From positions 1 to 48,262 of the forward strand of contig CACMFH010000009.1 in NCBI GenBank assembly GCA_902612915.1: a stretch of 48,262 nt of DNA, written 5' to 3'. The stretch is from an uncultured SAR86 cluster bacterium. Its GTDB lineage: Bacteria > Pseudomonadota > Gammaproteobacteria > Magnimaribacterales > D2472. Every line of letters begins with the position of its first letter. Within the stretch, counting starts at the first letter, position 1. This document shows, one piece after another, positions 30,337-38,049 of the stretch. The translations under genes were made by a program, and so were the position numbers. Below the pieces are notes generated by a model, which worked only from the letters and a program-made list of their open reading frames with translations, ran no database searches and was not told where the DNA came from.

Positions 30337-31244
30337 TGAAAATCATAATAGGTTTCTTGCTTGCTTTTTTTTCAATCCTTTTAGGATCTCCTTTAATAGC
30401 ATTAATAATGGGATCATTATTGGTGCTCGTTTTTAAATTTCCAAGTGATTATATTAGTAAATCAGTTACTACAAATCTTTTGCAGGTTGGAATAATTTTA
30501 ATTGGTCTCACAATATCCGCATCAAGTGCTACAGAAATAGCTTTTAAATATTTTCCTTATATATCTGCCTTTGTCGTAATAATTTTTTTTGTTGGCTTGT
30601 TTCTGGCAAATCTATTTAAAGTTGATAGAAGCTTAGGAATATTAATCGCTTCTGGAACTGCTATATGTGGTGCCACCGCAATGGCAGCAATTTCACCACT
30701 AATTAAAGCAAAGTCAAAAGATTTATTCGCTGCGCTAACTATAATTTTTATATTTAACGCTATAGCAATTGGAATATTTCCTCTAATTGGAGCAGCAACC
30801 GGTATGAATTTCGAAGGTTTTGGAGCATGGGCTTCAATGGCTGTTCACGATACAGGTTCTGTTATAGGCACAGCAATAGCCTTTGGAGGTGATTCAGTTG
30901 AAACAGCAACGATACTTAAACTTAGCAGAACTATTTGGTTGATACCTTTAATTATAATCTTAGGAATTTTTTATCAAGATAAATCAAAACCTAAATTACC
31001 TATTTTTATTTTATTATTTATTATTGCTATAGCCTCAGGGACTATTCTTGAGTTCAATCAAGATACAATTTTTTTCATAGATTCAATTAGTAAGATTTTT
31101 TTAATATCAGCCCTTTTTTGTATTGGAACTCAAATAACATTTGAAGCTATTAAAGAAATAAATATGAAAAATTTTTTATTTGCATTAAGTTTATGGATAA
31201 TCGCATTAGTGTTTTCATATTTAATAATTAATTTATTTATATAA
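30336..31244 (+). CDS. YeiH-family (UPF0324) putative exporter
   Basis: A 302-residue integral membrane protein with about nine helices. The family signature GTAICGATAMAAISPLIKAK and the later ASMAVHDTGSVIGTAIAFG are present, as is VGIILIGLTISA. The family is proposed to export sulfite/sulfate or taurine-derived anions, but evidence is limited. It starts at the base where the VOC stop ends, so it belongs to the same operon. Confidence 0.85.
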   Translation: MKIIIGFLLAFFSILLGSPLIALIMGSLLVLVFKFPSDYISKSVTTNLLQVGIILIGLTISASSATEIAFKYFPYISAFVVIIFFVGLFLANLFKVDRSLGILIASGTAICGATAMAAISPLIKAKSKDLFAALTIIFIFNAIAIGIFPLIGAATGMNFEGFGAWASMAVHDTGSVIGTAIAFGGDSVETATILKLSRTIWLIPLIIILGIFYQDKSKPKLPIFILLFIIAIASGTILEFNQDTIFFIDSISKIFLISALFCIGTQITFEAIKEINMKNFLFALSLWIIALVFSYLIINLFI

Positions 31245-31255
31245 CTGGAGAAAAT

Positions 31256-31660
31256 ATGTTTAGTCATGTAATGGTGGGTGCAAACAATATTGAAGAGTCA
31301 CGAATCTTTTATGACAAAATATTTGAGGTTCTCGGAAGAGGACCAGGAAAACTATATCCAAATCTAACTGGACAAAAAAGATATTTCTATAATTTAGAGG
31401 GAACAAGTTTTTGTATTACTGAGCCAATAGATGGCCAGCCTGCAACAGTTTCAAATGGAGCAACTGTGGGATTTAATATTGAAACTATTGAACAGGGTGA
31501 TGCGTGGCACAAAGCAGGAATAGAAAATGGAGGTACCTCTATTGAGGAAGAGCCAGGCATTCGAGATTATGGAAAATTTAAAATGTATTTAGCTTATTTA
31601 AGAGACCCAACTGGAAATAAGCTATGCGCAGGGCTTTTAATTAAAAAGACTTCAAAATAG
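31256..31660 (+). CDS. Single-domain VOC protein
   Basis: A 134-residue glyoxalase-like protein: HVMVGANNIEESRIFYDKIF at the N-terminus, a central GTSFCITEPIDGQPAT, and a closing YLRDPTGNKLCAG with the typical DPxGN turn. A GGAG (31245-31248) precedes ATG 31256. It is the last gene of the plus-strand series and its final 20 bases overlap a convergent GFA gene. Confidence 0.85.
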   Translation: MFSHVMVGANNIEESRIFYDKIFEVLGRGPGKLYPNLTGQKRYFYNLEGTSFCITEPIDGQPATVSNGATVGFNIETIEQGDAWHKAGIENGGTSIEEEPGIRDYGKFKMYLAYLRDPTGNKLCAGLLIKKTSK

Positions 31661-32099
31661 TTTTTATTCCACTAATTATACTTGGGTTGCCCTCAAAACA
31701 CTTTATTGACTCATCAGGCTTATTCCAATTATTTGCAGATTTTGTAAAAAAGTTTGAATCAATTGTTACCCAGCTTGAATCATCAAGGGTTCCTGCTTTC
31801 ACATAGAAAATTCGAGAGATTTCTTTTGAATAACTTAAAATGCCTGAACCACAATTTGGACAAAAGCCTCTTCTAACATGAGAACCAGAAGAGCCTTTAC
31901 TCTCAAAGAACTTAAGTTCACCATTAAGATCTACATACTTTTTTGCAATAAACAATATTGTCGCTTTGCCGGAACCTGTTGTTCTTTGACAATCTTTGCA
32001 GTGACAATGATGGGCAGATATAACCTTATTCTTATCTAGAGTATAAGTAATGTCTCCGCATTGACATCTACCAGACTCAAAATTAGATTCTTTATTCAT
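31641..32099 (-). CDS. GFA-family zinc protein (second copy)
   Basis: A 152-residue GFA-domain protein with zinc ligands C12 and C14 (GRCQCGDITY), C32, C34 and C37 (HHCHCKDCQRTTGSG), and RRGFCPNCGSG. The QRxTGSG element is closer to the mainstream family than the copy at 27929. It overlaps the downstream convergent VOC gene by 20 bases, and its start overlaps the MAPEG stop by 4 bases, so the two minus-strand genes form an operon. Confidence 0.88.
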   Translation of the reverse strand: MNKESNFESGRCQCGDITYTLDKNKVISAHHCHCKDCQRTTGSGKATILFIAKKYVDLNGELKFFESKGSSGSHVRRGFCPNCGSGILSYSKEISRIFYVKAGTLDDSSWVTIDSNFFTKSANNWNKPDESIKCFEGNPSIISGIKTILKSF

Positions 32100-32518
32100 A
32101 AAAGAAGATAAACTCCAAGGTCAATCATAAAATAAAAACCAGCTAAAAATCCAATAGCCCAAGGTATGCTTCTTGGACTTGGATTTCTTTCAGTTGCTAT
32201 TTTGTAATACAAAATCATATGAGCAATTCTTGCTAGAGCATATATCCATATTATTATTGAAAGCTTTAGTGGACCATAGCCTGAAAACATTGCTAAAAAT
32301 GCCATACCTAATATTGGAACAATATTTTCAAGAGAATTCTGAAATGTCCTATGGCTCCTAAATACGAATGACGATTGACCCAGTTCAGGCTTAACTATTC
32401 CAGGACTGTATCCTCCTTTCTGTCTTCGATGAACTCTAACTGCTACAATTGCTTGAATAACCATGGTTGCTAACATCAACCATATACCTAAAAGCGAAGA
32501 GTGATAAACATCAAACAT
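32096..32518 (-). CDS. MAPEG-family membrane protein
   Basis: A 140-residue four-helix protein of the membrane-associated eicosanoid/glutathione metabolism family. The glutathione-site signature FRSHRTFQNSLENIVPI is present, along with ARIAHMILYYKIA. The frame extends 4 codons upstream to a TTG, but ATG at the complement of 32516-32518 with GGGG upstream is preferred. It is paired with GFA and divergent from the DUF952 gene. Glutathione-linked detoxification is inferred. Confidence 0.85.
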   Translation of the reverse strand: MFDVYHSSLLGIWLMLATMVIQAIVAVRVHRRQKGGYSPGIVKPELGQSSFVFRSHRTFQNSLENIVPILGMAFLAMFSGYGPLKLSIIIWIYALARIAHMILYYKIATERNPSPRSIPWAIGFLAGFYFMIDLGVYLLL

Positions 32519-32557
32519 TTTTGACCCCAATAAATTTGTTTTGTTTTATTAATTATA

Positions 32558-32570
32558 GTCATAATATGAC
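32558..32570. promoter_or_regulatory. Palindrome in the MAPEG/DUF952 divergent spacer
   Basis: GTCATA-a-TATGAC, two perfect 6-base arms around one base, lies in the 81-base spacer between divergent start codons 32518 and 32600. Its position suits an operator controlling one or both promoters. No regulator is assigned. Confidence 0.35.
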
Positions 32571-32599
32571 AACGAAGGTTATAAATTATATTGTTTTAA

Positions 32600-32956
32600 A
32601 TGAGCTCTATTTATAAGGTTTTAACGGAAGAAGAGTGGGAACATGCAATCTCGCTTGGTTATGTAGTAACCAAGCTAGATAATGATGATGGCTTTATACA
32701 TTTATCAACATCAAAACAGCTTGCTTTGACACTTCATTTATATTTTAAAAACTCTAAGAAAGTTATTTTGCTAGAGATAGATCAAGATTCCATTAAAGAT
32801 GAAATAGTTTTTGAAGAGGCTAAATCAGGCAGCAGATTAGGAAAATTTCCACATCTTTATGGTAAATTGTCCATACAAAATGTTAAAAAAGACTGGACAC
32901 TAAAGAGAAATAGTTTTGATTTGCCTAAAAAAGTTTTAGAGGAATTACAAGAATAA
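32600..32956 (+). CDS. DUF952 family protein
   Basis: A 118-residue protein beginning IYKVLTEEEWEHAISLG, with DDGFIHLSTSKQLALTLHLYF and SRLGKFPHLYGKLSIQNV. These are the conserved blocks of DUF952 (PF06108), including the invariant DGFIHLS. The fold is thought to be ADP-ribosyltransferase-like, but activity is undefined. It precedes the hydroxylase gene by 5 bases. Confidence 0.85.
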   Translation: MSSIYKVLTEEEWEHAISLGYVVTKLDNDDGFIHLSTSKQLALTLHLYFKNSKKVILLEIDQDSIKDEIVFEEAKSGSRLGKFPHLYGKLSIQNVKKDWTLKRNSFDLPKKVLEELQE

Positions 32957-32961
32957 TAAAT

Positions 32962-33795
32962 ATGACAGATTTAACAATAAACCAAGTTTACGCAATTGGA
33001 GCTCCAATAGTTCTGGCTATGATTCTTATTGAAGTATTTTTCTCCAGTATTTATAACAAAAATCTTTATAAAAAAGATGACACCCTTTGCACAATTGGGC
33101 TTCTAACAGGAAATATTATCATGGTGTTTGCTCTAAAGGGGATTACATTAGCGCTACACTTTTACTTATTCCAATTTAAGTTATTTAACTTATCAGCATT
33201 GATACCAGTTTGGGCTTTATGGATTCTCACTTTTGTCATGATAGATTTAGTTTTTTATTTTTATCATCGCATTTCTCACAGAGTAAATTTCTTATGGGCC
33301 ATTCATATGAGCCATCATTCAAGTGAAGAAATGAACTTTGCTGTATCTTTTAGGCAGGCATGGTTTGGCCCAATATCGAAATTACCATTTTTTATGGTGT
33401 TGCCTTTAATAGGTTTTGATCCAACCATAATTGCGGTAGCAGGTGTAGTTAGTACGCTATGGGGAATTGTTGGACACACACAAATTGTTGGCAAGCTTGG
33501 TCCGCTTGAATGGATTTTTAATACTCCATCTCATCACAGGGTTCATCATGGAGCTAATAGACAGTATATTGATAAAAATTATGGAAATTTATTAATTATT
33601 TGGGATAGAATGTTTGGTACCTTTGAACCGGAAGATGAGCCAGTAAAGTTTGGTTTAGTAAGAAATGTAAATACTTTTAATCCAACGAAAATAACTTTTA
33701 TGGGATGGATAGATATTTTTAAAAATATGAAAAATGCTTCGAACCTTAGCGAAGCAATCTATTTTTTATTAGGACCACCGAAAACTAAAAACTAA
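32962..33795 (+). CDS. Fatty acid hydroxylase / sterol desaturase family protein
   Basis: A 277-residue membrane di-iron enzyme. The histidine clusters typical of the family are present: FYHRISH, HMSHHSSEEMN and HHRVHHGAN, after two to three N-terminal helices. Bacterial relatives hydroxylate or desaturate lipids, hopanoids or carotenoids; the exact substrate is not visible. It precedes DUF4399 by 2 bases. Confidence 0.88.
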   Translation: MTDLTINQVYAIGAPIVLAMILIEVFFSSIYNKNLYKKDDTLCTIGLLTGNIIMVFALKGITLALHFYLFQFKLFNLSALIPVWALWILTFVMIDLVFYFYHRISHRVNFLWAIHMSHHSSEEMNFAVSFRQAWFGPISKLPFFMVLPLIGFDPTIIAVAGVVSTLWGIVGHTQIVGKLGPLEWIFNTPSHHRVHHGANRQYIDKNYGNLLIIWDRMFGTFEPEDEPVKFGLVRNVNTFNPTKITFMGWIDIFKNMKNASNLSEAIYFLLGPPKTKN

Positions 33796-33797
33796 TT

Positions 33798-34262
33798 ATG
33801 AAACATATATTATATTTTCTTTTTGTATCACCTTTAGCTTTTTCTTTTGAGAGCTCAGATAATTGTGATGATATTGAGCTCTTCTTTTTAAGTCCACAAG
33901 ACGGTCTTGTTAGTGAGAATCAAAAACTTAAAGTAGAGTTTGGAACAAAAAATATAAATATCAGCCCTGCTGGTGTAGTTGTTGAGAAACAAGATAATTG
34001 TAAAGTTAGCGGACATCATCATTTAATTATTAATAATGCCTATGAAGTTAAGAGTTTTGAAAATCAACCGATACCATATGGAGCAAATATTCTCCATTTT
34101 GGTGGTGGTCAAAAAGAAGCAGAGCTCTCGCTTCCTCCTGGGAAATATTCTCTTCAACTTGCGATTGGTGATTATGAACATAAACCCATCAATAGAAATA
34201 AGTCAGATCAAAAATATGATCCAATTCTTTCAGAAATTATTAATGTCGAAATACTGCCATAG
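33798..34262 (+). CDS. Exported DUF4399 protein
   Basis: A 154-residue periplasmic protein with signal MKHILYFLFVSPLAFSFE. The mature part has LFFLSPQDGLVSENQKLKVEFGT, the histidine cluster SGHHHLIIN and LPPGKYSLQLAIGDYEH, the hallmarks of DUF4399. Histidines might bind a metal. Function unknown. A 162-base stretch with no canonical start follows before the beta-helix protein. Confidence 0.82.
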   Translation: MKHILYFLFVSPLAFSFESSDNCDDIELFFLSPQDGLVSENQKLKVEFGTKNINISPAGVVVEKQDNCKVSGHHHLIINNAYEVKSFENQPIPYGANILHFGGGQKEAELSLPPGKYSLQLAIGDYEHKPINRNKSDQKYDPILSEIINVEILP

Positions 34263-34328
34263 TTAAAGCTTTTCTTTTTTCTCAAAGACATTTCTAATAC
34301 AATTACTATTACACATAGGGGAATTAGT

Positions 34329-35579
34329 ATTTTTTTAAGAAAAGTTAAAAATAATTTTTTATTTGAGGCATGTATTCTCTTTGTCATAGCTATTTTTTGC
34401 GTTCAGCTATACGCAAAAGAAATAGTGATAAATCCAGGAGAAAATGCTCAAGAAGAACTTCAAGAAGCTCTAATACTTATGTCAGAAGGGGATACTCTTT
34501 TGATTAAGTCTGGTTACTATTTATTTGAAGATGGACTTTCTCTCGATGTAGATAACGTCACAATTATTGGTGAGGGTTTAGATAAAACTATATTGGATTT
34601 CAAAAATCAACAGTCTGGAGCTCAAGGATTTTTAGTAACTTCAAACAAAGTGACATTAAAAGATTTCGCAATATTGGATGCAAAAGGTGACGCTCTTAAG
34701 GTAATAGGATCAAAAGGCATCAATATGGTTAACTTAAGAACAGAGTGGACAGGTGGACCAAATAGCACAAATGGTGCATATGGATTTTATCCTGTTGAGT
34801 CTGAAGATGTTCTTATTGATGGATGTGTTGCCATAGGCGCATCAGACGCTGGAATATACGTAGGACAATCTAAGAACATTATTGTTAGAAATAGTATTGC
34901 TCAATACAACGTAGCTGGAATTGAAATAGAAAATTCTTACTATGCAGATGTATACAACAATCTTGCTTCACATAATACTGGTGGCATTTTAATATTTGAT
35001 TTACCTGATCTACCTCAACAAGGCGGCCATCACATAAGAGTTTTTGATAACAAATCAATAGATAATGATACTGATAACTTCGCCCCAGAGGGTAACATTG
35101 TAGGAGAAGTTCCAAGAGGCACAGGAATTATTATTATGGCTAATTCTGATGTCGAGGTTTTTAATAATGAAATGAGTGGAAATGGAACGGTAAACCTATC
35201 AATTGTTTCTTATTCTGATGAAACAGATGATCCAAATTATTATCCCCATCCAAGAAGGATTCAGGTTCATAACAATATATATGGTCCTGGTGGATTTGAT
35301 CCAGATGTTGAAACTGGTGATTTGGCAAAAGCATTATATGAAATAAGTGATGGGAACATGCCAGATATTTTTTGGGATGGTGTTGTTCCAATTTCTCAAA
35401 TGATATTTGGGCAACCAGATGATGATAAGTTAAAGGTAGACGAAAATAACGATGTAAGTTTTTTAACGATCAGTCCAATAAAGTACATGTTAGGATTTTC
35501 AAATCCTATACGAACAGAAAAAAAAGAATTTAAAGGGGTCATTAATCCACTCGAGCCGATTGTAATAGACGGTATATAG
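34329..35579 (+). CDS. Exported parallel beta-helix protein, apparent non-canonical start
   Basis: The frame is open from 34263. The first ATG/GTG/TTG codon in it is GTG 34425, but the preceding codons encode a convincing signal peptide (basic FLRKVKNNFLFEACI, hydrophobic LFVIAIFCVQ, cleavage LYA-KE). An ATT at 34329 with AGGGG (34316-34320) about 8 bases upstream could start it, giving 416 residues; from GTG it is 384. The mature part has beta-helix repeats (DNVTIIGEG, NKVTLKDFAI, KNIIVRNSIAQYNVAGIEI). It resembles the TIGR03805 beta-helix family, found beside SO2930-type cytochromes, as here. Confidence 0.75.
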   Translation: MFLRKVKNNFLFEACILFVIAIFCVQLYAKEIVINPGENAQEELQEALILMSEGDTLLIKSGYYLFEDGLSLDVDNVTIIGEGLDKTILDFKNQQSGAQGFLVTSNKVTLKDFAILDAKGDALKVIGSKGINMVNLRTEWTGGPNSTNGAYGFYPVESEDVLIDGCVAIGASDAGIYVGQSKNIIVRNSIAQYNVAGIEIENSYYADVYNNLASHNTGGILIFDLPDLPQQGGHHIRVFDNKSIDNDTDNFAPEGNIVGEVPRGTGIIIMANSDVEVFNNEMSGNGTVNLSIVSYSDETDDPNYYPHPRRIQVHNNIYGPGGFDPDVETGDLAKALYEISDGNMPDIFWDGVVPISQMIFGQPDDDKLKVDENNDVSFLTISPIKYMLGFSNPIRTEKKEFKGVINPLEPIVIDGI

Positions 35580-35584
35580 GGATA

Positions 35585-36622
35585 ATGAAAAAGAAATTTC
35601 AAATATTGCTAGTGCTTATTCTGTGCACCAGGCTAACTGCGATTAATGATAATCTAATTATTTCTGAATCTTTTCCAGCAAAACTATCAGATTTTGGTTT
35701 TTTTCTTGATGATTCAGCACAAATACCTCATGAGAATGTAATACCATACGAGCTGATATCAACACTATTTTCTGATTACTCATATAAGCAAAGATGGGTA
35801 TACGTTCCCAATAATAAAAAAGCTCAATATGAAGAGAATTGGGTTTTTAATTTTCCTGTCGGTTCTGCATTAATAAAAACATTTTATTATCCTGTTGATG
35901 AAAGAAATCCGGATCTAGGAATGAATCTTTTAGAAACGAGACTTTTATTAAGGAAAGAGAATGGCTGGGAAGCTGTGTCTTATGCATGGAATGAGGAACA
36001 AAACGAGGCATATAAAAGAATTGCTGGAAAAACAATTAATGTTTCCTGGACTGATTTTATGGGCAACGATAGAGATGTTAGGTATCGAGTTCCAAACGTA
36101 AATCAATGTAAGGAATGTCATGCAGCTGAGGATAAGATCACACCAATTGGACCAAAAGCCAGAAACTTAAATAAAAAGTTTGAATTTAATGAAGGGGAAT
36201 TTAATCAGTTAACATATTGGATGAATAGACAAATAATAGATGATTATCCATTGGAGATAGTTTCTCCAGTTGATTGGACAGATGATAGCCAAAATATTAA
36301 TGACAGAGTTCGTTCTTATTTAGATGTAAATTGTGGACATTGCCATTCCCCAACAGGAAATGCAAATTCAACCGGCCTATATCTTCACCTAGATGAAACT
36401 AGAGACATTCATTTGGGCTTGTATAAAAAGCCTGTTGCAACTGGAAGAGGTAGTGGGGGTTTAAAATATTCAATCGTCCCAGGCAAACCAGACGAATCGA
36501 TCTTATTACACAGAATGATTTCTCTTGATCCTGGAGTAATGATGCCAGAATCTGGAAGAGCACTTTCACACAACGAGGCTGTTGAAATGGTCAGAGAGTG
36601 GATCTTGGTGATGGAAGATTGA
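35585..36622 (+). CDS. SO2930-family diheme c-type cytochrome
   Basis: A 345-residue periplasmic protein with a short signal (FQILLVLILCTRLTA). Two haem c sites are visible: CKECH (about residue 177) and CGHCH (about residue 252), the latter within VNCGHCHSPTGNAN. The N-terminal domain has YELISTLFSDYSYKQRWVY and FPVGSALIKTFYYP, as in the HNE_0200/SO2930 family (TIGR03806). A late MMPESGR may supply a Met ligand. These proteins commonly accompany a beta-helix partner; the electron donor and function are unknown. It starts 5 bases after the beta-helix stop. Confidence 0.87.
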   Translation: MKKKFQILLVLILCTRLTAINDNLIISESFPAKLSDFGFFLDDSAQIPHENVIPYELISTLFSDYSYKQRWVYVPNNKKAQYEENWVFNFPVGSALIKTFYYPVDERNPDLGMNLLETRLLLRKENGWEAVSYAWNEEQNEAYKRIAGKTINVSWTDFMGNDRDVRYRVPNVNQCKECHAAEDKITPIGPKARNLNKKFEFNEGEFNQLTYWMNRQIIDDYPLEIVSPVDWTDDSQNINDRVRSYLDVNCGHCHSPTGNANSTGLYLHLDETRDIHLGLYKKPVATGRGSGGLKYSIVPGKPDESILLHRMISLDPGVMMPESGRALSHNEAVEMVREWILVMED

Positions 36623-37188
36623 GATTACGTCAACGAAATATTTTTATTGTTTTATCTGCAATAATATTTCTATATTCTTGTGAAATTGAAGAATCTAAAA
36701 ATATTTATAAACCACCCTTAATAGAAACTTCCTCTAAAATAGATAAAACCAGCAACACCTATTCAATTGATGTTCTAAAAAGCATTAGCGACGAGTTATC
36801 GAAATTGCTTAACAAAGATATAGACCTTTTTTCATCTAATGTAATTAATTTTGAAGGTGAAATAATAAGCAAATACATTGATTGTGGATTCATGAATAAT
36901 GAGATTTATGTAAATTATATCGATAGGATATTTGGTTCATATTTAGAGGCCGTAATAACCTTTAAAATAGTAAATGAGGACAACCTTTACATAATTAATA
37001 ATGATGAGATTAAGTATACTTTTTTTTCGAAAGAGACAGGAACAAGATGGAGATTTAAATCTAATAAACCAAAAGAATTATTGGTAGGCAATCCTGTCTA
37101 CAGCGATAATCCATACAGAACATGTTTATCTAAAAATGTATTAGAAAAAAAGATTAAAAATATATTAAATAGAACATCATATGGCTAG
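36619..37188 (+). CDS. Lipoprotein of unknown function
   Basis: A 189-residue lipoprotein. The signal IFIVLSAIIFLYSC ends in a lipobox Cys. The mature part is Lys/Asn-rich with VLKSISDELSKLLNKD, YIDRIFGSYLEAVITFKIV and RTCLSKNVLEKKIKN; two further Cys (DCGF, RTCL) may pair. I do not recognise the family. The frame opens at GTG 36598, but TTG 36619 (overlapping the preceding TGA as TTGA) gives a normal short basic signal start. Its 3' end overlaps DUF2147 by 8 bases. Confidence 0.65.
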   Translation: MRLRQRNIFIVLSAIIFLYSCEIEESKNIYKPPLIETSSKIDKTSNTYSIDVLKSISDELSKLLNKDIDLFSSNVINFEGEIISKYIDCGFMNNEIYVNYIDRIFGSYLEAVITFKIVNEDNLYIINNDEIKYTFFSKETGTRWRFKSNKPKELLVGNPVYSDNPYRTCLSKNVLEKKIKNILNRTSYG

Positions 37189-37672
37189 AAGAGACTTAAC
37201 AAATATTTATTTAACTTTTTTTATAATATTTTTGTCTTCCAATTTAGATGCTGATGATAATCGTTCTATGGTCGGATATTGGTTGACATCCCAATCTATT
37301 GTTTTGGTTAGTGAGTGCGAAGAGGAATTATGCGCAACTATTGAACATATATTTGTTGACGAAGGAATTGATCAGAAATCAATACTAGATAATAACAATA
37401 AAGAAAAATCTTTAAGAGAAAGAACGCTTGTAGGAATTAACCTAATAGATGGCTTCAAATATATTGATGGAGCAAAAAAGCTATCTGGCGGAAGGATTTA
37501 TGATCCAGGAAGGGGAAGAACTTTCAAATCAAATATTTATTTATTACAAAATGGGAATTTGAAAATTGAGGGTTGTTTGCTGAGAATGTGCGGCCATGAA
37601 GAATGGAAACCAATAACGGTAACGTTTAATGAGGATGGAACAAAAAAGGTCGAGCTCAAGGAGAATATTTAA
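37181..37672 (+). CDS. Exported DUF2147 protein
   Basis: A 163-residue protein with a signal sequence (IYLTFFIIFLSSNLDA). DUF2147 signatures are clear: MVGYWLTSQSIVLVSECEEE with CEEELCATI, LVGINLIDGFK, SGGRIYDPGRGRTFKSNIYL and LKIEGCLLRMCGHEEW. Family members are small envelope beta-barrel-like proteins of unknown role. It overlaps the lipoprotein gene by 8 bases and the cupin by 1, so the three are probably co-translated. Confidence 0.85.
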   Translation: MARRDLTNIYLTFFIIFLSSNLDADDNRSMVGYWLTSQSIVLVSECEEELCATIEHIFVDEGIDQKSILDNNNKEKSLRERTLVGINLIDGFKYIDGAKKLSGGRIYDPGRGRTFKSNIYLLQNGNLKIEGCLLRMCGHEEWKPITVTFNEDGTKKVELKENI

Positions 37673-38031
37673 TGAAAAAGGTTAATTTTAAAGATAAGTT
37701 TAAAAAGTTTTCAGATCAATGGTCGCCCAAAGTGATTGCGGAACTTAATGATTACCAATTTAAGTTAGTAAAAATTGAAAATGATTTTATCTGGCACAAG
37801 CATGTTGATACTGACGAAGTATTTATTGTTATTGAAGGTGAAATGTTTATTGAATTTAAAACTGAAACGATAAAGCTTAAAGCAGGTGAAATGATCGTTG
37901 TTCCAAAAGGGACAGAACATCGACCTTTTGCAAATGATGAAGCTAGTATAATGTTAGTTGAGCCAAAAGGAATAGTTAATACTGGCGATAAAATAGATGA
38001 ATTAACTGCTCCAAATGATCAATGGATATAA
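37672..38031 (+). CDS. Small cupin-domain protein
   Basis: A 119-residue single cupin. Motif 1 is FIWHKHVDTDEVFIVIEGEM (metal ligands His, His, Glu) and motif 2 runs GEMIVVPKGTEHRPFA with the last His ligand. No signal peptide, so it acts in the cytosol, unlike its upstream neighbours. Substrate unknown; many such cupins bind small acids or sugars. It starts at the final base of the DUF2147 stop. Confidence 0.87.
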   Translation: MKKVNFKDKFKKFSDQWSPKVIAELNDYQFKLVKIENDFIWHKHVDTDEVFIVIEGEMFIEFKTETIKLKAGEMIVVPKGTEHRPFANDEASIMLVEPKGIVNTGDKIDELTAPNDQWI

Positions 38032-38049
38032 AGTGGGGAGATCATAATT

